Shown one piece after another: positions 7,608-13,268 of a DNA stretch of 38,889 bases. The notes below the pieces were generated by a model that saw only the letters and a list, made by a program, of their open reading frames with translations, ran no database searches and had not been told where the DNA came from. The translations under genes were made by a program, and so were the position numbers. The stretch is from a virus. The stretch spans positions 1-38,889 of IMG/VR virus record IMGVR_UViG_3300018476_000023; one strand, written 5' to 3'. Positions within the stretch are counted from its first letter, which is position 1. Each line of letters opens with the position of its first letter.

Positions 7608-7757
7608 ATGGACCATGCATACCGAGTAACGCTATCTGATACTAACGGAACTAAATCGTACGTAACCCAACCTGCTACCACGCTATCAGAGGCTTGGGAT
7701 TTAGCAGTCGGGTTTTTCGGAAGCTACGGATACGTAGTGGAGGATATCGCAGCATGA
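7608..7757 (+). CDS. Small hypothetical protein
   Basis: A protein of 49 residues. ATG 7608 is chosen because GGAGG lies ten bases upstream, while an alternative TTG at 7563 lies inside the hairpin. The sequence suggests a small beta-beta-alpha protein (YRVTLSDTNGTKSYV, then SEAWDLAVGFF). The stop overlaps the next ATG as ATGA, so the two are probably coupled. Function unknown. Confidence 0.6.
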   Translation: MDHAYRVTLSDTNGTKSYVTQPATTLSEAWDLAVGFFGSYGYVVEDIAA

Positions 7758-7933
7758 ACCTGTTTCATATCGGCGCTATGGTGTGCTTTGTGGAGAATGA
7801 CAAATCCTATTCTGGGCGGGTAACGTCCAGTTGGATCTCGCCGCAAGATCACAAAGCGTATTACTGTATCGCTTTAGATTCGGGAAATATTGCAGTGGCC
7901 GTCCCTGAATACAAAATGGCAGAAGACGACTAA
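7754..7933 (+). CDS. Small hypothetical protein
   Basis: A protein of 59 residues whose ATG overlaps the previous stop (ATGA). Alternating hydrophobic residues (HIGAMVCFVENDKSYSG, then CIALDSGNIAVAV) suggest a small beta-barrel fold. A terminator follows directly. I recognise no family. Confidence 0.6.
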   Translation: MNLFHIGAMVCFVENDKSYSGRVTSSWISPQDHKAYYCIALDSGNIAVAVPEYKMAEDD

Positions 7934-7944
7934 AACCCACAAGT

Positions 7945-7985
7945 AACCTACAGTTAGTCACCCGGATAACTGTAGGTTATTTTTC
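7945..7985 (+). terminator. Rho-independent terminator
   Basis: A perfect 12-base stem (AACCTACAGTTA with its complement) encloses the loop GTCACCCGGA and is followed by ATTTTTC. It ends the first early gene cluster. The loop shares TCAC(C/T)CGGA with the hairpin at 7555-7586. Confidence 0.75.
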
Positions 7986-8017
7986 GGTTTTCCCTCTGTT
8001 AGTGCGATATTGATAGT

Positions 8018-8043
8018 CAGCCTGTAGCGCGTGCTACGTGCGA
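8018..8043. promoter_or_regulatory. Dispersed motif copy (CAGCCTGTAG...CTACGTGCGA)
   Basis: The two half-sites recur upstream of the portal gene (25637-25658), the second with one change, and a shorter version lies before the capsid gene (28434-28449). In this copy GTAGC/GCTAC can also form a hairpin. It is a candidate phage promoter or RNA element. Confidence 0.35.
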
Positions 8044-8081
8044 TTATTGATTATTATGATTATTACCTAAAGGTGATTATC

Positions 8082-8303
8082 ATGGATTTTGAATGCACAG
8101 AATGTGGATCTGAGTACAAGTTCCAAGTTACTGCTTGCGATTCCTGCGGTTACGATACCGTAGAACAGGTGAGGTATACACCAGATAATACTCCGGGTGA
8201 TCCTGAGGGAACTTGGGATGAATTCGAGTTTATCCCCGAAACTGATTTCGGTGATTACCCAAGTTATGAGGAGTTTGACGCAGATCCTACCTACATGGAG
8301 TAA
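8082..8303 (+). CDS. Small zinc-ribbon acidic protein
   Basis: A protein of 73 residues from ATG 8082, following AAAGGTGAT. An upstream TTG at 8031 lacks a ribosome site. Two knuckles near the N-terminus (CTEC about residues 5-8, CDSC about 18-21) make a short zinc ribbon. The rest is strongly acidic (GTWDEFEFIPETDFGDYPSYEEFDAD) and could mimic DNA or bind basic proteins. Function unknown. Confidence 0.65.
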   Translation: MDFECTECGSEYKFQVTACDSCGYDTVEQVRYTPDNTPGDPEGTWDEFEFIPETDFGDYPSYEEFDADPTYME

Positions 8304-8313
8304 AACTCGATCA

Positions 8314-8346
8314 CCCCACAGTATTACATTAGGTATTACTGTGGGG
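8314..8346 (+). ncRNA. Intercistronic hairpin
   Basis: CCCCACAGTA (8314-8323) pairs with TACTGTGGGG (8337-8346). No T-run follows. The CGGAGG ribosome site of the next gene lies five bases further on, the same layout as the hairpin at 7555-7586. Confidence 0.5.
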
Positions 8347-8361
8347 GAATCGGAGGTTACT

Positions 8362-8520
8362 ATGGAAAAGCTTGCACAGAAGTTCCGTGATGATGCTACG
8401 TATTGGAAACGTGAGGGGGATATCACCGCTGATACGGATTCGCATTACCGTGAATGGTGTTATGGGCAGTATGCAGCGTTTACGCTCGCATGGCAAACTG
8501 TGGAGGTTACGCAACCGTGA
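8362..8520 (+). CDS. Small hypothetical protein
   Basis: A protein of 52 residues from an ATG preceded by CGGAGG. It is aromatic and charged, probably helical (KLAQKFRDDATYWKREGDI, then YGQYAAFTLAWQTVE). Its stop overlaps the GTG start of the next gene. I recognise no family. Confidence 0.6.
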   Translation: MEKLAQKFRDDATYWKREGDITADTDSHYREWCYGQYAAFTLAWQTVEVTQP

Positions 8521-8726
8521 ACACTGATTATTGTGTCAATCGTGCTATCGAAACCCCAAAGCTGAAGCTGACAATGGTTTCGATCTACTGTAATGGTAAG
8601 ACCATTACGGTATTCGCACAATTGCCAATTCTGGATGGCAAAGCTGTCGCATCCTTGGATCTTATCCATGCTATGCTGTCAGATCTGGGATGTAATGGTA
8701 GAGGAGTAACATTCTCTATCGGATAG
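8517..8726 (+). CDS. Small hypothetical protein
   Basis: A protein of 69 residues read from GTG 8517, which overlaps the previous stop as GTGA. GGAGG lies about 11 bases upstream. Alternating hydrophobics (LTMVSIYCNGKTITVFAQL) suggest a beta-rich N-terminal half followed by a helix. I recognise no family. Confidence 0.5.
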   Translation: MNTDYCVNRAIETPKLKLTMVSIYCNGKTITVFAQLPILDGKAVASLDLIHAMLSDLGCNGRGVTFSIG

Positions 8727-8812
8727 TGAGAGGGCGGTTACTTATGATTGGCAGATAGATTAACTGCCTAAGCTCATATGACTATGCAGTATGAGACGAA
8801 GTTAGCATAGGT
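8727..8812 (+). ncRNA. Two-hairpin segment upstream of a tRNA-like gene
   Basis: This gene-free stretch has a GGCAG/CTGCC hairpin (about 8750-8769) followed by CTCATA/TATGAG (about 8773-8795), then the tRNA-like gene. It could be a processing leader or a decayed second tRNA. I found no T-arm. Confidence 0.3.
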
Positions 8813-8813
8813 A

Positions 8814-8884
8814 GGGTTGTTAGCTTAACGGTAGAGCGGCGCTATCAAATGCGTACTATATGGGTTCAAATCCCATACAACCCT
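8814..8884 (+). tRNA. tRNA-like gene with 8-base anticodon loop (anticodon unresolved, CAA or UCA)
   Basis: The 7-base acceptor stem (GGGTTGT/ACAACCC), the D-stem GCTT/GAGC and the T-arm ATGGG-TTCAAAT-CCCAT are intact, and the discriminator is T. The anticodon arm is abnormal: only GCGC/GCGT (8839-8842, 8851-8854) pairs, leaving the 8-base loop TATCAAAT. If T8845 is U33 the anticodon is CAA (Leu). If the loop is counted from its 5' side the anticodon is UCA, which would read UGA stop codons, but position 33 would then be A. It may be functional, degenerate or a frameshift or stop suppressor. CCA is not encoded. Confidence 0.55.
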
Positions 8885-8900
8885 GTTAGGAGTTATAAGT

Positions 8901-9008
8901 ATGTTCCAAATGATTATGATGGGGCTGTTTAGCCTTGTGGTCTTTGGTACGATCTTTTATACTTGGTGCTACATTAGTGCTGAGTATACGGAATGGGAGG
9001 GCTTTTGA
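8901..9008 (+). CDS. Small membrane peptide
   Basis: A peptide of 35 residues with AGGAG upstream of its ATG. Residues about 4-26 (MIMMGLFSLVVFGTIFYTW) form one membrane helix, followed by a short acidic end. It overlaps the next tiny reading frame. It could affect the host membrane early in infection. Function unknown. Confidence 0.5.
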   Translation: MFQMIMMGLFSLVVFGTIFYTWCYISAEYTEWEGF

Positions 9009-9079
9009 TACTCATTATAGCCCTAATAGTGGCTACTGTGATTATCTGGAGTATGGTGCTATATGAGGAAATCACATGA
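9005..9079 (+). CDS. Very small membrane peptide
   Basis: A peptide of 24 residues from a TTG start, with GGGAGG four bases upstream. Almost all of it is one hydrophobic helix (LIIALIVATVIIWSMVL). It overlaps the gene before it by four bases, and its stop overlaps the next start as ATGA. The chain of overlaps supports it, but the size makes it uncertain. Confidence 0.4.
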   Translation: MILIIALIVATVIIWSMVLYEEIT

Positions 9080-9246
9080 AACGAGAGAATGAAATCTACC
9101 TGTTCATGCGAGCATTGGAACAAAAGTGGTTCAAGTATCCTAACTTGCGCTTTTGTCAACTGATTTCCAATGCGCTCGCACAACCTGATATCTTCTATCG
9201 TGAAGATGCTTCTGCCTTGGATGCTATCAAGGCATATGAACCATGA
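9076..9246 (+). CDS. Small hypothetical phage protein
   Basis: A protein of 56 residues starting at the ATG that overlaps the previous stop. It contains KYPNLRFCQLISNAL followed by DIFYREDASALDAIKAYE. The motif P-x-L-R-F-x-Q-L-I-x-N-A is common in short phage and bacterial proteins of unknown function. The stop overlaps the next start as ATGA. Confidence 0.6.
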   Translation: MKRENEIYLFMRALEQKWFKYPNLRFCQLISNALAQPDIFYREDASALDAIKAYEP

Positions 9247-9455
9247 GTGTACGTCGTAGTCACTATAGGCGCACATTCTACGATGGTAAACCTGCTGATA
9301 TCCTGTGTGACTCATGTTATTCCATTAGGATTAATGTGAAGTACACACAGGCTAACATCGTTTTCACCTGTCGTAAGTGTGGTCATGTAGATAAGATGCC
9401 TCGTTACGAGTCTGCTAATCCTGAGATTAACAGGAGATTATCTGAGGTAACATGA
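9243..9455 (+). CDS. Small zinc-ribbon protein
   Basis: A protein of 70 residues, coupled on both sides by ATGA overlaps. The N-terminus is basic (VRRSHYRRTFYDG). Two CxxC knuckles (CDSC about 22-25, CRKC about 43-46) form a zinc ribbon like those in nucleic-acid-binding proteins. Function unknown. Confidence 0.65.
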   Translation: MSVRRSHYRRTFYDGKPADILCDSCYSIRINVKYTQANIVFTCRKCGHVDKMPRYESANPEINRRLSEVT

Positions 9456-9928
9456 AGTATAAGATTATCTTCTTAGATGTGGATGGAGTTCTAAACTCCT
9501 CCACATTTTTTCGTGATATGAAGGAGATAGGTAAGTTTCGCACAGACTTATGGAATCTTAATCCTAACTCCATCGCCCTGTTAAGGGTGCTGATTGCAGA
9601 AGATCCTACCATTAGGTTAGTCCTTAGTTCTACCTGGAGATTATATCCAGATGGGATTAAGGCTCTACATGAGGCTGGATTAGATTTCATAGCCTCTACT
9701 GTAGATTACCACGGTGCTAAATGTCGTGGTGAAGAGATACTCAGGTGGGTGATTGATAATGAGGATGATATCTTCTCCTATGTCATATTAGATGACCAGG
9801 ATGATATGCTTCCTCAGCAGTATAAGAGATTCGTGCGTACTTCCATGCGTGATGGTTTACTTCCTGTTCACTTAGAGAAAGCTAAGAGAATCCTATGTTG
9901 CCCAATGAACAGTCCAGTAGTGTTCTGA
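9452..9928 (+). CDS. HAD-family phosphatase-like protein (RNA-repair HAD type?)
   Basis: A protein of 158 residues. The HAD nucleophile motif lies at the N-terminus (IIFLDVDGVLNSS, with D9 and D11). The second motif is LSSTWR (about 58-62) and the acidic fourth motif ILDDQDDM has D114/D115, so all main catalytic elements are present. The DVDGVLN and SSTWR forms resemble the small HAD proteins linked to RNA and nucleic-acid repair (HAD_SAK type), which act as 5' or 3' phosphatases. Neighbouring tRNA genes would fit a role in RNA end repair, but this is inference. It overlaps its neighbours by ATGA and TGATG, so it is part of a coupled chain. Confidence 0.75.
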   Translation: MKYKIIFLDVDGVLNSSTFFRDMKEIGKFRTDLWNLNPNSIALLRVLIAEDPTIRLVLSSTWRLYPDGIKALHEAGLDFIASTVDYHGAKCRGEEILRWVIDNEDDIFSYVILDDQDDMLPQQYKRFVRTSMRDGLLPVHLEKAKRILCCPMNSPVVF

Positions 9929-10095
9929 TGGATAGGATTAGCGAGTTGGAATCCCAGATCGCTATTCTTACTGGTGTGGTCGTTCTTCTCCGTGGATTCC
10001 TGTTCAAGAACGATCTTCCAGAGGATCGTATGCTGATTGTGGTAGCTACTGAGAATCTCCTCAAGAGACAAAATGGCTACAACATTACACTCTAA
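9928..10095 (+). CDS. Small helical hypothetical protein
   Basis: A protein of 55 residues whose ATG shares the last base of the previous TGA. It begins with a coiled-coil-like helix (RISELESQIAILTGVVVLLRGFLF) and may associate with membranes. The end overlaps the next gene by 23 bases. I recognise no family. Confidence 0.55.
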   Translation: MDRISELESQIAILTGVVVLLRGFLFKNDLPEDRMLIVVATENLLKRQNGYNITL

Positions 10096-10642
10096 TCTAC
10101 TGGAGTTGTACCACAATGCCCCTCCTAATATTAAACAGGAGGGGCTTCTTTGGTATAGCTCAGCACGTACCTATTATTCTCAGTTAGCGCGTAAACTACA
10201 TCTTAAACCTCGTGTGGTCTTAGGTGTAGTTGCAGCTTTATCACCATTCGTCAAGTGGAGCACACAATTAGCTCTCACTGAGAAATTTATTACTGATGAA
10301 CTACATCAAAAAGGGTCTGGGTCTTTTCCTGGATTTCCTGCTAATCTTAGAACTGCTCGTTCTATTCTTGGTGGTACGCCTGTTCTGGAAGCGTTGAATG
10401 GCCCAAAGACACGGGCGTTCTATAAGAATCTTATCGGGAGGAAGAAACCTATTACTCTGGATAGGCACGCTATTAGTGCCGCATTAGGGAAGAAGATTAG
10501 CCCTAAAGAGAGGCATACTAAGGCTCAATTACGTGATATACACAGAGCATACGTGGAAGCCGCTAAGCAGGAACGTGTCGGTAACTGCGATTTCCAGGCG
10601 ATTGTGTGGTCAACTTGGAGGATTAAAGATGCGTCCCATTGA
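10073..10642 (+). CDS. DUF7178-like phage protein (HhH-type nucleic-acid binding?)
   Basis: A protein of 189 residues. The pattern VVAALSPFVKWSTQLAL, then FPANLRTARSILGG, then LNGPKTRAFYKNL and finally ITLDRHAISAALG matches a widespread phage family (DUF7178). Its GPK-x-x-x-F-Y and LD-x-H segments recall helix-hairpin-helix DNA glycosylases, but the catalytic function is not established. The ATG overlaps the end of the gene before. It may protect or process phage DNA. That is inference. Confidence 0.6.
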   Translation: MATTLHSNLLELYHNAPPNIKQEGLLWYSSARTYYSQLARKLHLKPRVVLGVVAALSPFVKWSTQLALTEKFITDELHQKGSGSFPGFPANLRTARSILGGTPVLEALNGPKTRAFYKNLIGRKKPITLDRHAISAALGKKISPKERHTKAQLRDIHRAYVEAAKQERVGNCDFQAIVWSTWRIKDASH

Positions 10643-10835
10643 TATTCTGACAGGTGGTAGGCATAGTGCTGAGATTGCAGCTATGACCTGTACATGGTGT
10701 AAGAAGGATGTGTTTGGTTTCAAGGATGAACTTTCTCGTACCGAATATGGTATCAGTGGGTTGTGTCAGGAATGCCAGGATGCTGTCTTTGTAGATCAGG
10801 AAGATTTCACTGAGGAGTACGAAGATGACGCATGA
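10629..10835 (+). CDS. Small zinc-ribbon phage protein
   Basis: A protein of 68 residues from ATG 10629 with GGAGG eight bases upstream. Further-upstream starts lie deep inside the previous gene. CTWC (about 24-27) and CQEC (about 49-52) make a zinc ribbon, and ELSRTEYGISGLCQECQD is a pattern often seen in small phage proteins of unknown function. The tail is acidic. It overlaps both neighbours. Confidence 0.7.
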   Translation: MRPIDILTGGRHSAEIAAMTCTWCKKDVFGFKDELSRTEYGISGLCQECQDAVFVDQEDFTEEYEDDA

Positions 10836-11172
10836 ATTTACGGTTGATATCTCAGCACCAGCGTACGATCAGGCGTTGAAGTTCTGTAATCTCAGGTTGG
10901 CTGAGAAAGGAATGCCAGCTATTACTGAGCTTCCTGCTGGTAGGGTAGGAGATCCTGGTAGTTGTCCATGTGCGGAAGCATGTGGCGTACGGGTGTACAC
11001 CAGGGATTGGTATTGGCCCGATGATACAGATGACCAAAAGTCAAGATCCTATCGCGACGATGATATGCCTCAGGATTTTGTATGGGAGTTTGATTTGAGT
11101 GGGGGTCGACTGCTGATTTTAAAAAATGAATGGGCGAATAACCCCTATATCCTCCCCATTCGTAAGCCGTAG
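10825..11172 (+). CDS. Hypothetical protein
   Basis: A protein of 115 residues, overlapping the gene before by 11 bases. The N-terminal half looks like a beta-strand followed by a helix (FTVDISAPAYDQALKFCNLRLAEKG). The middle has CPCAEACG, a possible metal site, and the C-terminal half is acidic and aromatic. It is the last gene before the tRNA block, followed by a hairpin. Function unknown. Confidence 0.6.
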   Translation: MTHEFTVDISAPAYDQALKFCNLRLAEKGMPAITELPAGRVGDPGSCPCAEACGVRVYTRDWYWPDDTDDQKSRSYRDDDMPQDFVWEFDLSGGRLLILKNEWANNPYILPIRKP

Positions 11173-11181
11173 TGATAACAA

Positions 11182-11204
11182 AACCCTACAATAAATGTAG
11201 GGTT
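11182..11204 (+). ncRNA. Hairpin before tRNA-Leu
   Basis: AACCCTACA pairs perfectly with TGTAGGGTT around the loop ATAAA. No T-run follows. It sits four bases before the tRNA and may help tRNA processing. Confidence 0.5.
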
Positions 11205-11208
11205 ACTC

Positions 11209-11282
11209 GCTCCTGTAGCCCAATTGGCAGAGGCACGGCACTTAAAATGCCGCAAGTGTGGGTTCGAATCCCACCAGGAGCA
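11209..11282 (+). tRNA. tRNA with anticodon UAA (Leu) but short variable loop
   Basis: The cloverleaf is complete: acceptor GCTCCTG/CAGGAGC, anticodon stem CGGCA/TGCCG with loop CTTAAAA (anticodon TAA at 11243-11245), and T-arm GTGGG-TTCGAAT-CCCAC, with discriminator A. The variable region is only five bases (11253-11257). Bacterial tRNA-Leu normally has a long variable arm, so this Leu anticodon in a class I body is unusual. CCA is not encoded. Confidence 0.85.
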
Positions 11283-11287
11283 TTCAC

Positions 11288-11359
11288 GCGCCCGTAGCAC
11301 AAGGTTGTAGTGTCCTCCTATTGGTGGAGGGGATGTAGGGTCAACTCCTACCGGGCGCA
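11288..11359 (+). tRNA. tRNA-like gene, anticodon ambiguous (UGG Pro or UUG Gln)
   Basis: The acceptor GCGCCCG/CGGGCGC, the D-stem GCAC/GTGT and the T-stem GTAGG/CCTAC are good. The T-loop begins G instead of T. The anticodon stem CCTCC/GGAGG closes the 7-base loop TATTGGT, which has A at position 33 by normal numbering (anticodon TTG). If U33 is the third loop base, the anticodon is TGG. Position 26 is missing and the variable loop has four bases. It may be degenerate. Confidence 0.6.
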
Positions 11360-11360
11360 T

Positions 11361-11430
11361 TCACCCTAATGGATAGTTACGATTAACTATAGGCCTACCA
11401 CGCCTTTACTGGAGATTAACATTAGGGTGA
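11361..11430 (+). ncRNA. Inverted-repeat segment between tRNAs
   Basis: TCACCCTAATG (11361-11371) is the exact complement of CATTAGGGTGA (11420-11430). Inside, ATAGTTA/TAACTAT forms a second hairpin (11373-11390). It may separate or protect the tRNA precursors. Confidence 0.45.
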
Positions 11431-11465
11431 CGGTAGCTTCAACCTCTGGGGCTACCGAGTTTTTT
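11431..11465 (+). terminator. Rho-independent terminator between tRNA genes
   Basis: CGGTAGC (11431-11437) pairs with GCTACCG (11451-11457), followed by AGTTTTTT. It would stop transcripts after the first two tRNA genes of this block. Confidence 0.7.
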
Positions 11466-11467
11466 AT

Positions 11468-11540
11468 GGGCTATTAGCTTAATGGTTAAAGCAATCCCCT
11501 CATAAGGGATAGAGTGTCAGTTCAATTCTGACATGGCCCA
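11468..11540 (+). tRNA. tRNA with anticodon CAU (Met, or Ile2 if modified)
   Basis: Acceptor GGGCTAT/ATGGCCC with one G-U pair, D-stem GCTT/AAGC, anticodon stem ATCCC/GGGAT with loop CTCATAA, T-arm GTCAG-TTCAATT-CTGAC and discriminator A. The paired first base argues against an initiator tRNA. Reading AUA after lysidine modification cannot be excluded. CCA is not encoded. Confidence 0.9.
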
Positions 11541-11555
11541 CTTTCGGAGGTAACT

Positions 11556-11678
11556 ATGTACGATTACGATGTGTTCGAGTGTGAACATAAGTGCGACATT
11601 TGTGGAGAAATCGTAGGTAACGAGCGGTGGCATCCTGGTATGCATGTGTGGATCTGTAATGATTGCTGGGAGGATTGA
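11556..11678 (+). CDS. Very small zinc-ribbon protein
   Basis: A protein of 40 residues with CGGAGG upstream of the ATG. CDIC (about 13-16) and CNDC (about 34-37) form a complete zinc ribbon and cover most of the protein, with an extra Cys and His near the start. It ends three bases before the next gene, also a zinc protein. Function unknown. Confidence 0.65.
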   Translation: MYDYDVFECEHKCDICGEIVGNERWHPGMHVWICNDCWED

Positions 11679-11681
11679 CCT

Positions 11682-11921
11682 ATGGAGGATGGACAGGAAA
11701 CCTGTCAACGTTGCAAGCGCAGCGGTGAAGATCGTAGAACCTTATGGATGGCTTGTTTCTACGCCATGCATGAGATAGAGCGTGTCCCATTTGACCATAA
11801 GGAGATTGAAGGTAACCCTAATCGTTTCTACACTCTACGGGTATGCAAATCCTGTAGAGCGTCCTGGATGCAAGCTATTGAAAACTGGTTTACTTCTCAG
11901 ACGATGGAAGATGGTGATTAA
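11682..11921 (+). CDS. Small zinc-finger hypothetical protein
   Basis: A protein of 79 residues. CQRC (about 8-11) and CKSC (about 54-57) lie far apart, as in treble-clef or ribbon folds. The region between is helical with aromatics (TLWMACFYAMHEIERV). Its TAA shares a base with the next ATG, so the genes are coupled. Function unknown. Confidence 0.65.
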   Translation: MEDGQETCQRCKRSGEDRRTLWMACFYAMHEIERVPFDHKEIEGNPNRFYTLRVCKSCRASWMQAIENWFTSQTMEDGD

Positions 11922-12601
11922 TGGTCCGTTCAATGCAAGTTACTCTTGATTCTCTCCGTACTCTCCCTACGCCTATCGCTAAGGGGAGGATTCATCGTCC
12001 TATCCGTTTCGATTATCTGGTGGAAACCCTACAGGATGTCTTTCGTCCTTCCGCTGTGAATATGGCGATTAACCCACAGGGTACTAAGATCCTGGGTACC
12101 TTGGAGTTTCAGAATGAAGGTTCTGATGGTTGGTATCGCACGGTGGGCTTCCGTACCTCTACCAATAGCAATTGGGCTCTTAAGCTTGTTGCTGGTGGGC
12201 GTGTTATCGCTTGCTTTAATGGGATGCTCAGTTCTGATGCTGTCCTGCTGAAGCATAACAACGATATCCGCTTGGATCTCGCTAATGCGCTTATCGCTAC
12301 GCTCCCTGGATTGGAGTGTAAGGCTCAGCAGTTCCAGTATAAGATTGATACTCTCAAGGATGAGAGTCTTACTGAGGAGGAAGGTTGCTATACGATCTGT
12401 GAGGGCGTTCGTAGGGGTATCGTGCCTGCTAATGAGGCTAAGAAGGTTATGGACATCTGGCACGATCCTTACGACTACCCGGAGAATAACGGGCGTACCT
12501 CGTGGACTCTCTACAATGCGTTCACCAGGGTGAACAGGGATACTGCACCTATGGCTCAGTTTGGTAGGACTGTGGGGATTGGTACCCTGTTCGGACTGTA
12601 G
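11921..12601 (+). CDS. DUF932-like phage protein
   Basis: A protein of 226 residues. The central part TVGFRTSTNSNWALKLVAG then GRVIACFNGMLSSD matches the recurring pattern of DUF932-type phage and plasmid proteins (a GxRxSxD-like turn, then VxxCxNxxxSxD). Members are ssDNA-annealing or replication-related in some phages, but the activity here is unknown. It is the last gene before a strong terminator and is coupled to the zinc-finger gene before it. Confidence 0.55.
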   Translation: MVRSMQVTLDSLRTLPTPIAKGRIHRPIRFDYLVETLQDVFRPSAVNMAINPQGTKILGTLEFQNEGSDGWYRTVGFRTSTNSNWALKLVAGGRVIACFNGMLSSDAVLLKHNNDIRLDLANALIATLPGLECKAQQFQYKIDTLKDESLTEEEGCYTICEGVRRGIVPANEAKKVMDIWHDPYDYPENNGRTSWTLYNAFTRVNRDTAPMAQFGRTVGIGTLFGL

Positions 12602-12612
12602 ATCACGCAGAG

Positions 12613-12649
12613 CAACCCCCGGTTCAACACTGGGGGTTGTTCATTTTTT
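12613..12649 (+). terminator. Rho-independent terminator
   Basis: CAACCCCC (12613-12620) pairs with GGGGGTTG (12632-12639), followed by TTCATTTTTT. It closes the gene cluster ending with the DUF932-like gene. Confidence 0.8.
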
Positions 12650-12667
12650 ACTGAACATAGGAGTAAG

Positions 12668-12814
12668 ATGAACAAATTTCAAGACTTCATGGAACAACTA
12701 AAGCAAATCATAGAGAACCACGCAGACTGCCCTCGTTTACCTGAGGACCATGATGAGTTCTGTGATTTCTACGATGATGTTGTGCATCTTGTGAAGGGAG
12801 TTCACATTGAGTAA
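12668..12814 (+). CDS. Small acidic hypothetical protein
   Basis: A protein of 48 residues with AGGAG seven bases before the ATG. It is helical and acidic (FQDFMEQLKQIIENH, then PEDHDEFCDFYDDVVH). It overlaps the next TTG start. I recognise no family. Confidence 0.55.
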   Translation: MNKFQDFMEQLKQIIENHADCPRLPEDHDEFCDFYDDVVHLVKGVHIE

Positions 12815-13163
12815 TCCAATCTGTCGTATCGTGGGTGCTAAGACCATTGCTGACTACGAGAATATCAAGAACCAGTGTGTCCTTCGGATTAAGGAGCTTG
12901 AAATCCCGACTATCGGGCTGGATCAGGTGACTATCGGTAGTGTGTGGTCGCATAATAGCTTTGGACTTACGGATCGGTACATTCTCACCTACTATGGTGG
13001 GGCTACCCGTGGTGAGAAGCTCCAACTCTCCTCCCTAAAACCAGATGGAACCCTGGCTACCGACGGGGTTAGCAGTTGCAACACCCCCAAGACGATCCAC
13101 GAGTGGCTGGTGTCCAACAAGGCTAAGTACCTGGGGCAAGCTAAGATCACGGTTGCCCTGTAG
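12807..13163 (+). CDS. Hypothetical protein with TTG start
   Basis: A protein of 118 residues read from TTG 12807, with AGGGAG about six bases upstream, overlapping the previous gene by eight bases. The N-terminal third is helical (TIADYENIKNQCVLRIKELEI). The middle is beta-like and the end is KAKYLGQAKITVAL. I recognise no family. Confidence 0.55.
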   Translation: MSNPICRIVGAKTIADYENIKNQCVLRIKELEIPTIGLDQVTIGSVWSHNSFGLTDRYILTYYGGATRGEKLQLSSLKPDGTLATDGVSSCNTPKTIHEWLVSNKAKYLGQAKITVAL

Positions 13164-13236
13164 ATCGGTTGTGGAGGCTTATGGGGCGTCTGGATCGGTT
13201 TTAGGTCCCAGTGGTCTAAGATCGGTCTGGACGCCC
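13163..13236. promoter_or_regulatory. Intergenic element with three GATCGGT repeats and an inverted repeat
   Basis: GATCGGT starts at 13163, 13193 and 13220. GGGCGTC (13184-13190) is the complement of GACGCCC (13230-13236), and TTAG/CTAA pairs inside. It precedes the gene block that leads to the RNA polymerase gene, so a promoter or regulator site is plausible but unproven. Confidence 0.4.
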
Positions 13237-13268
13237 TATAAACCTTCTGGGAGCTTTGTGGAGGGAAC

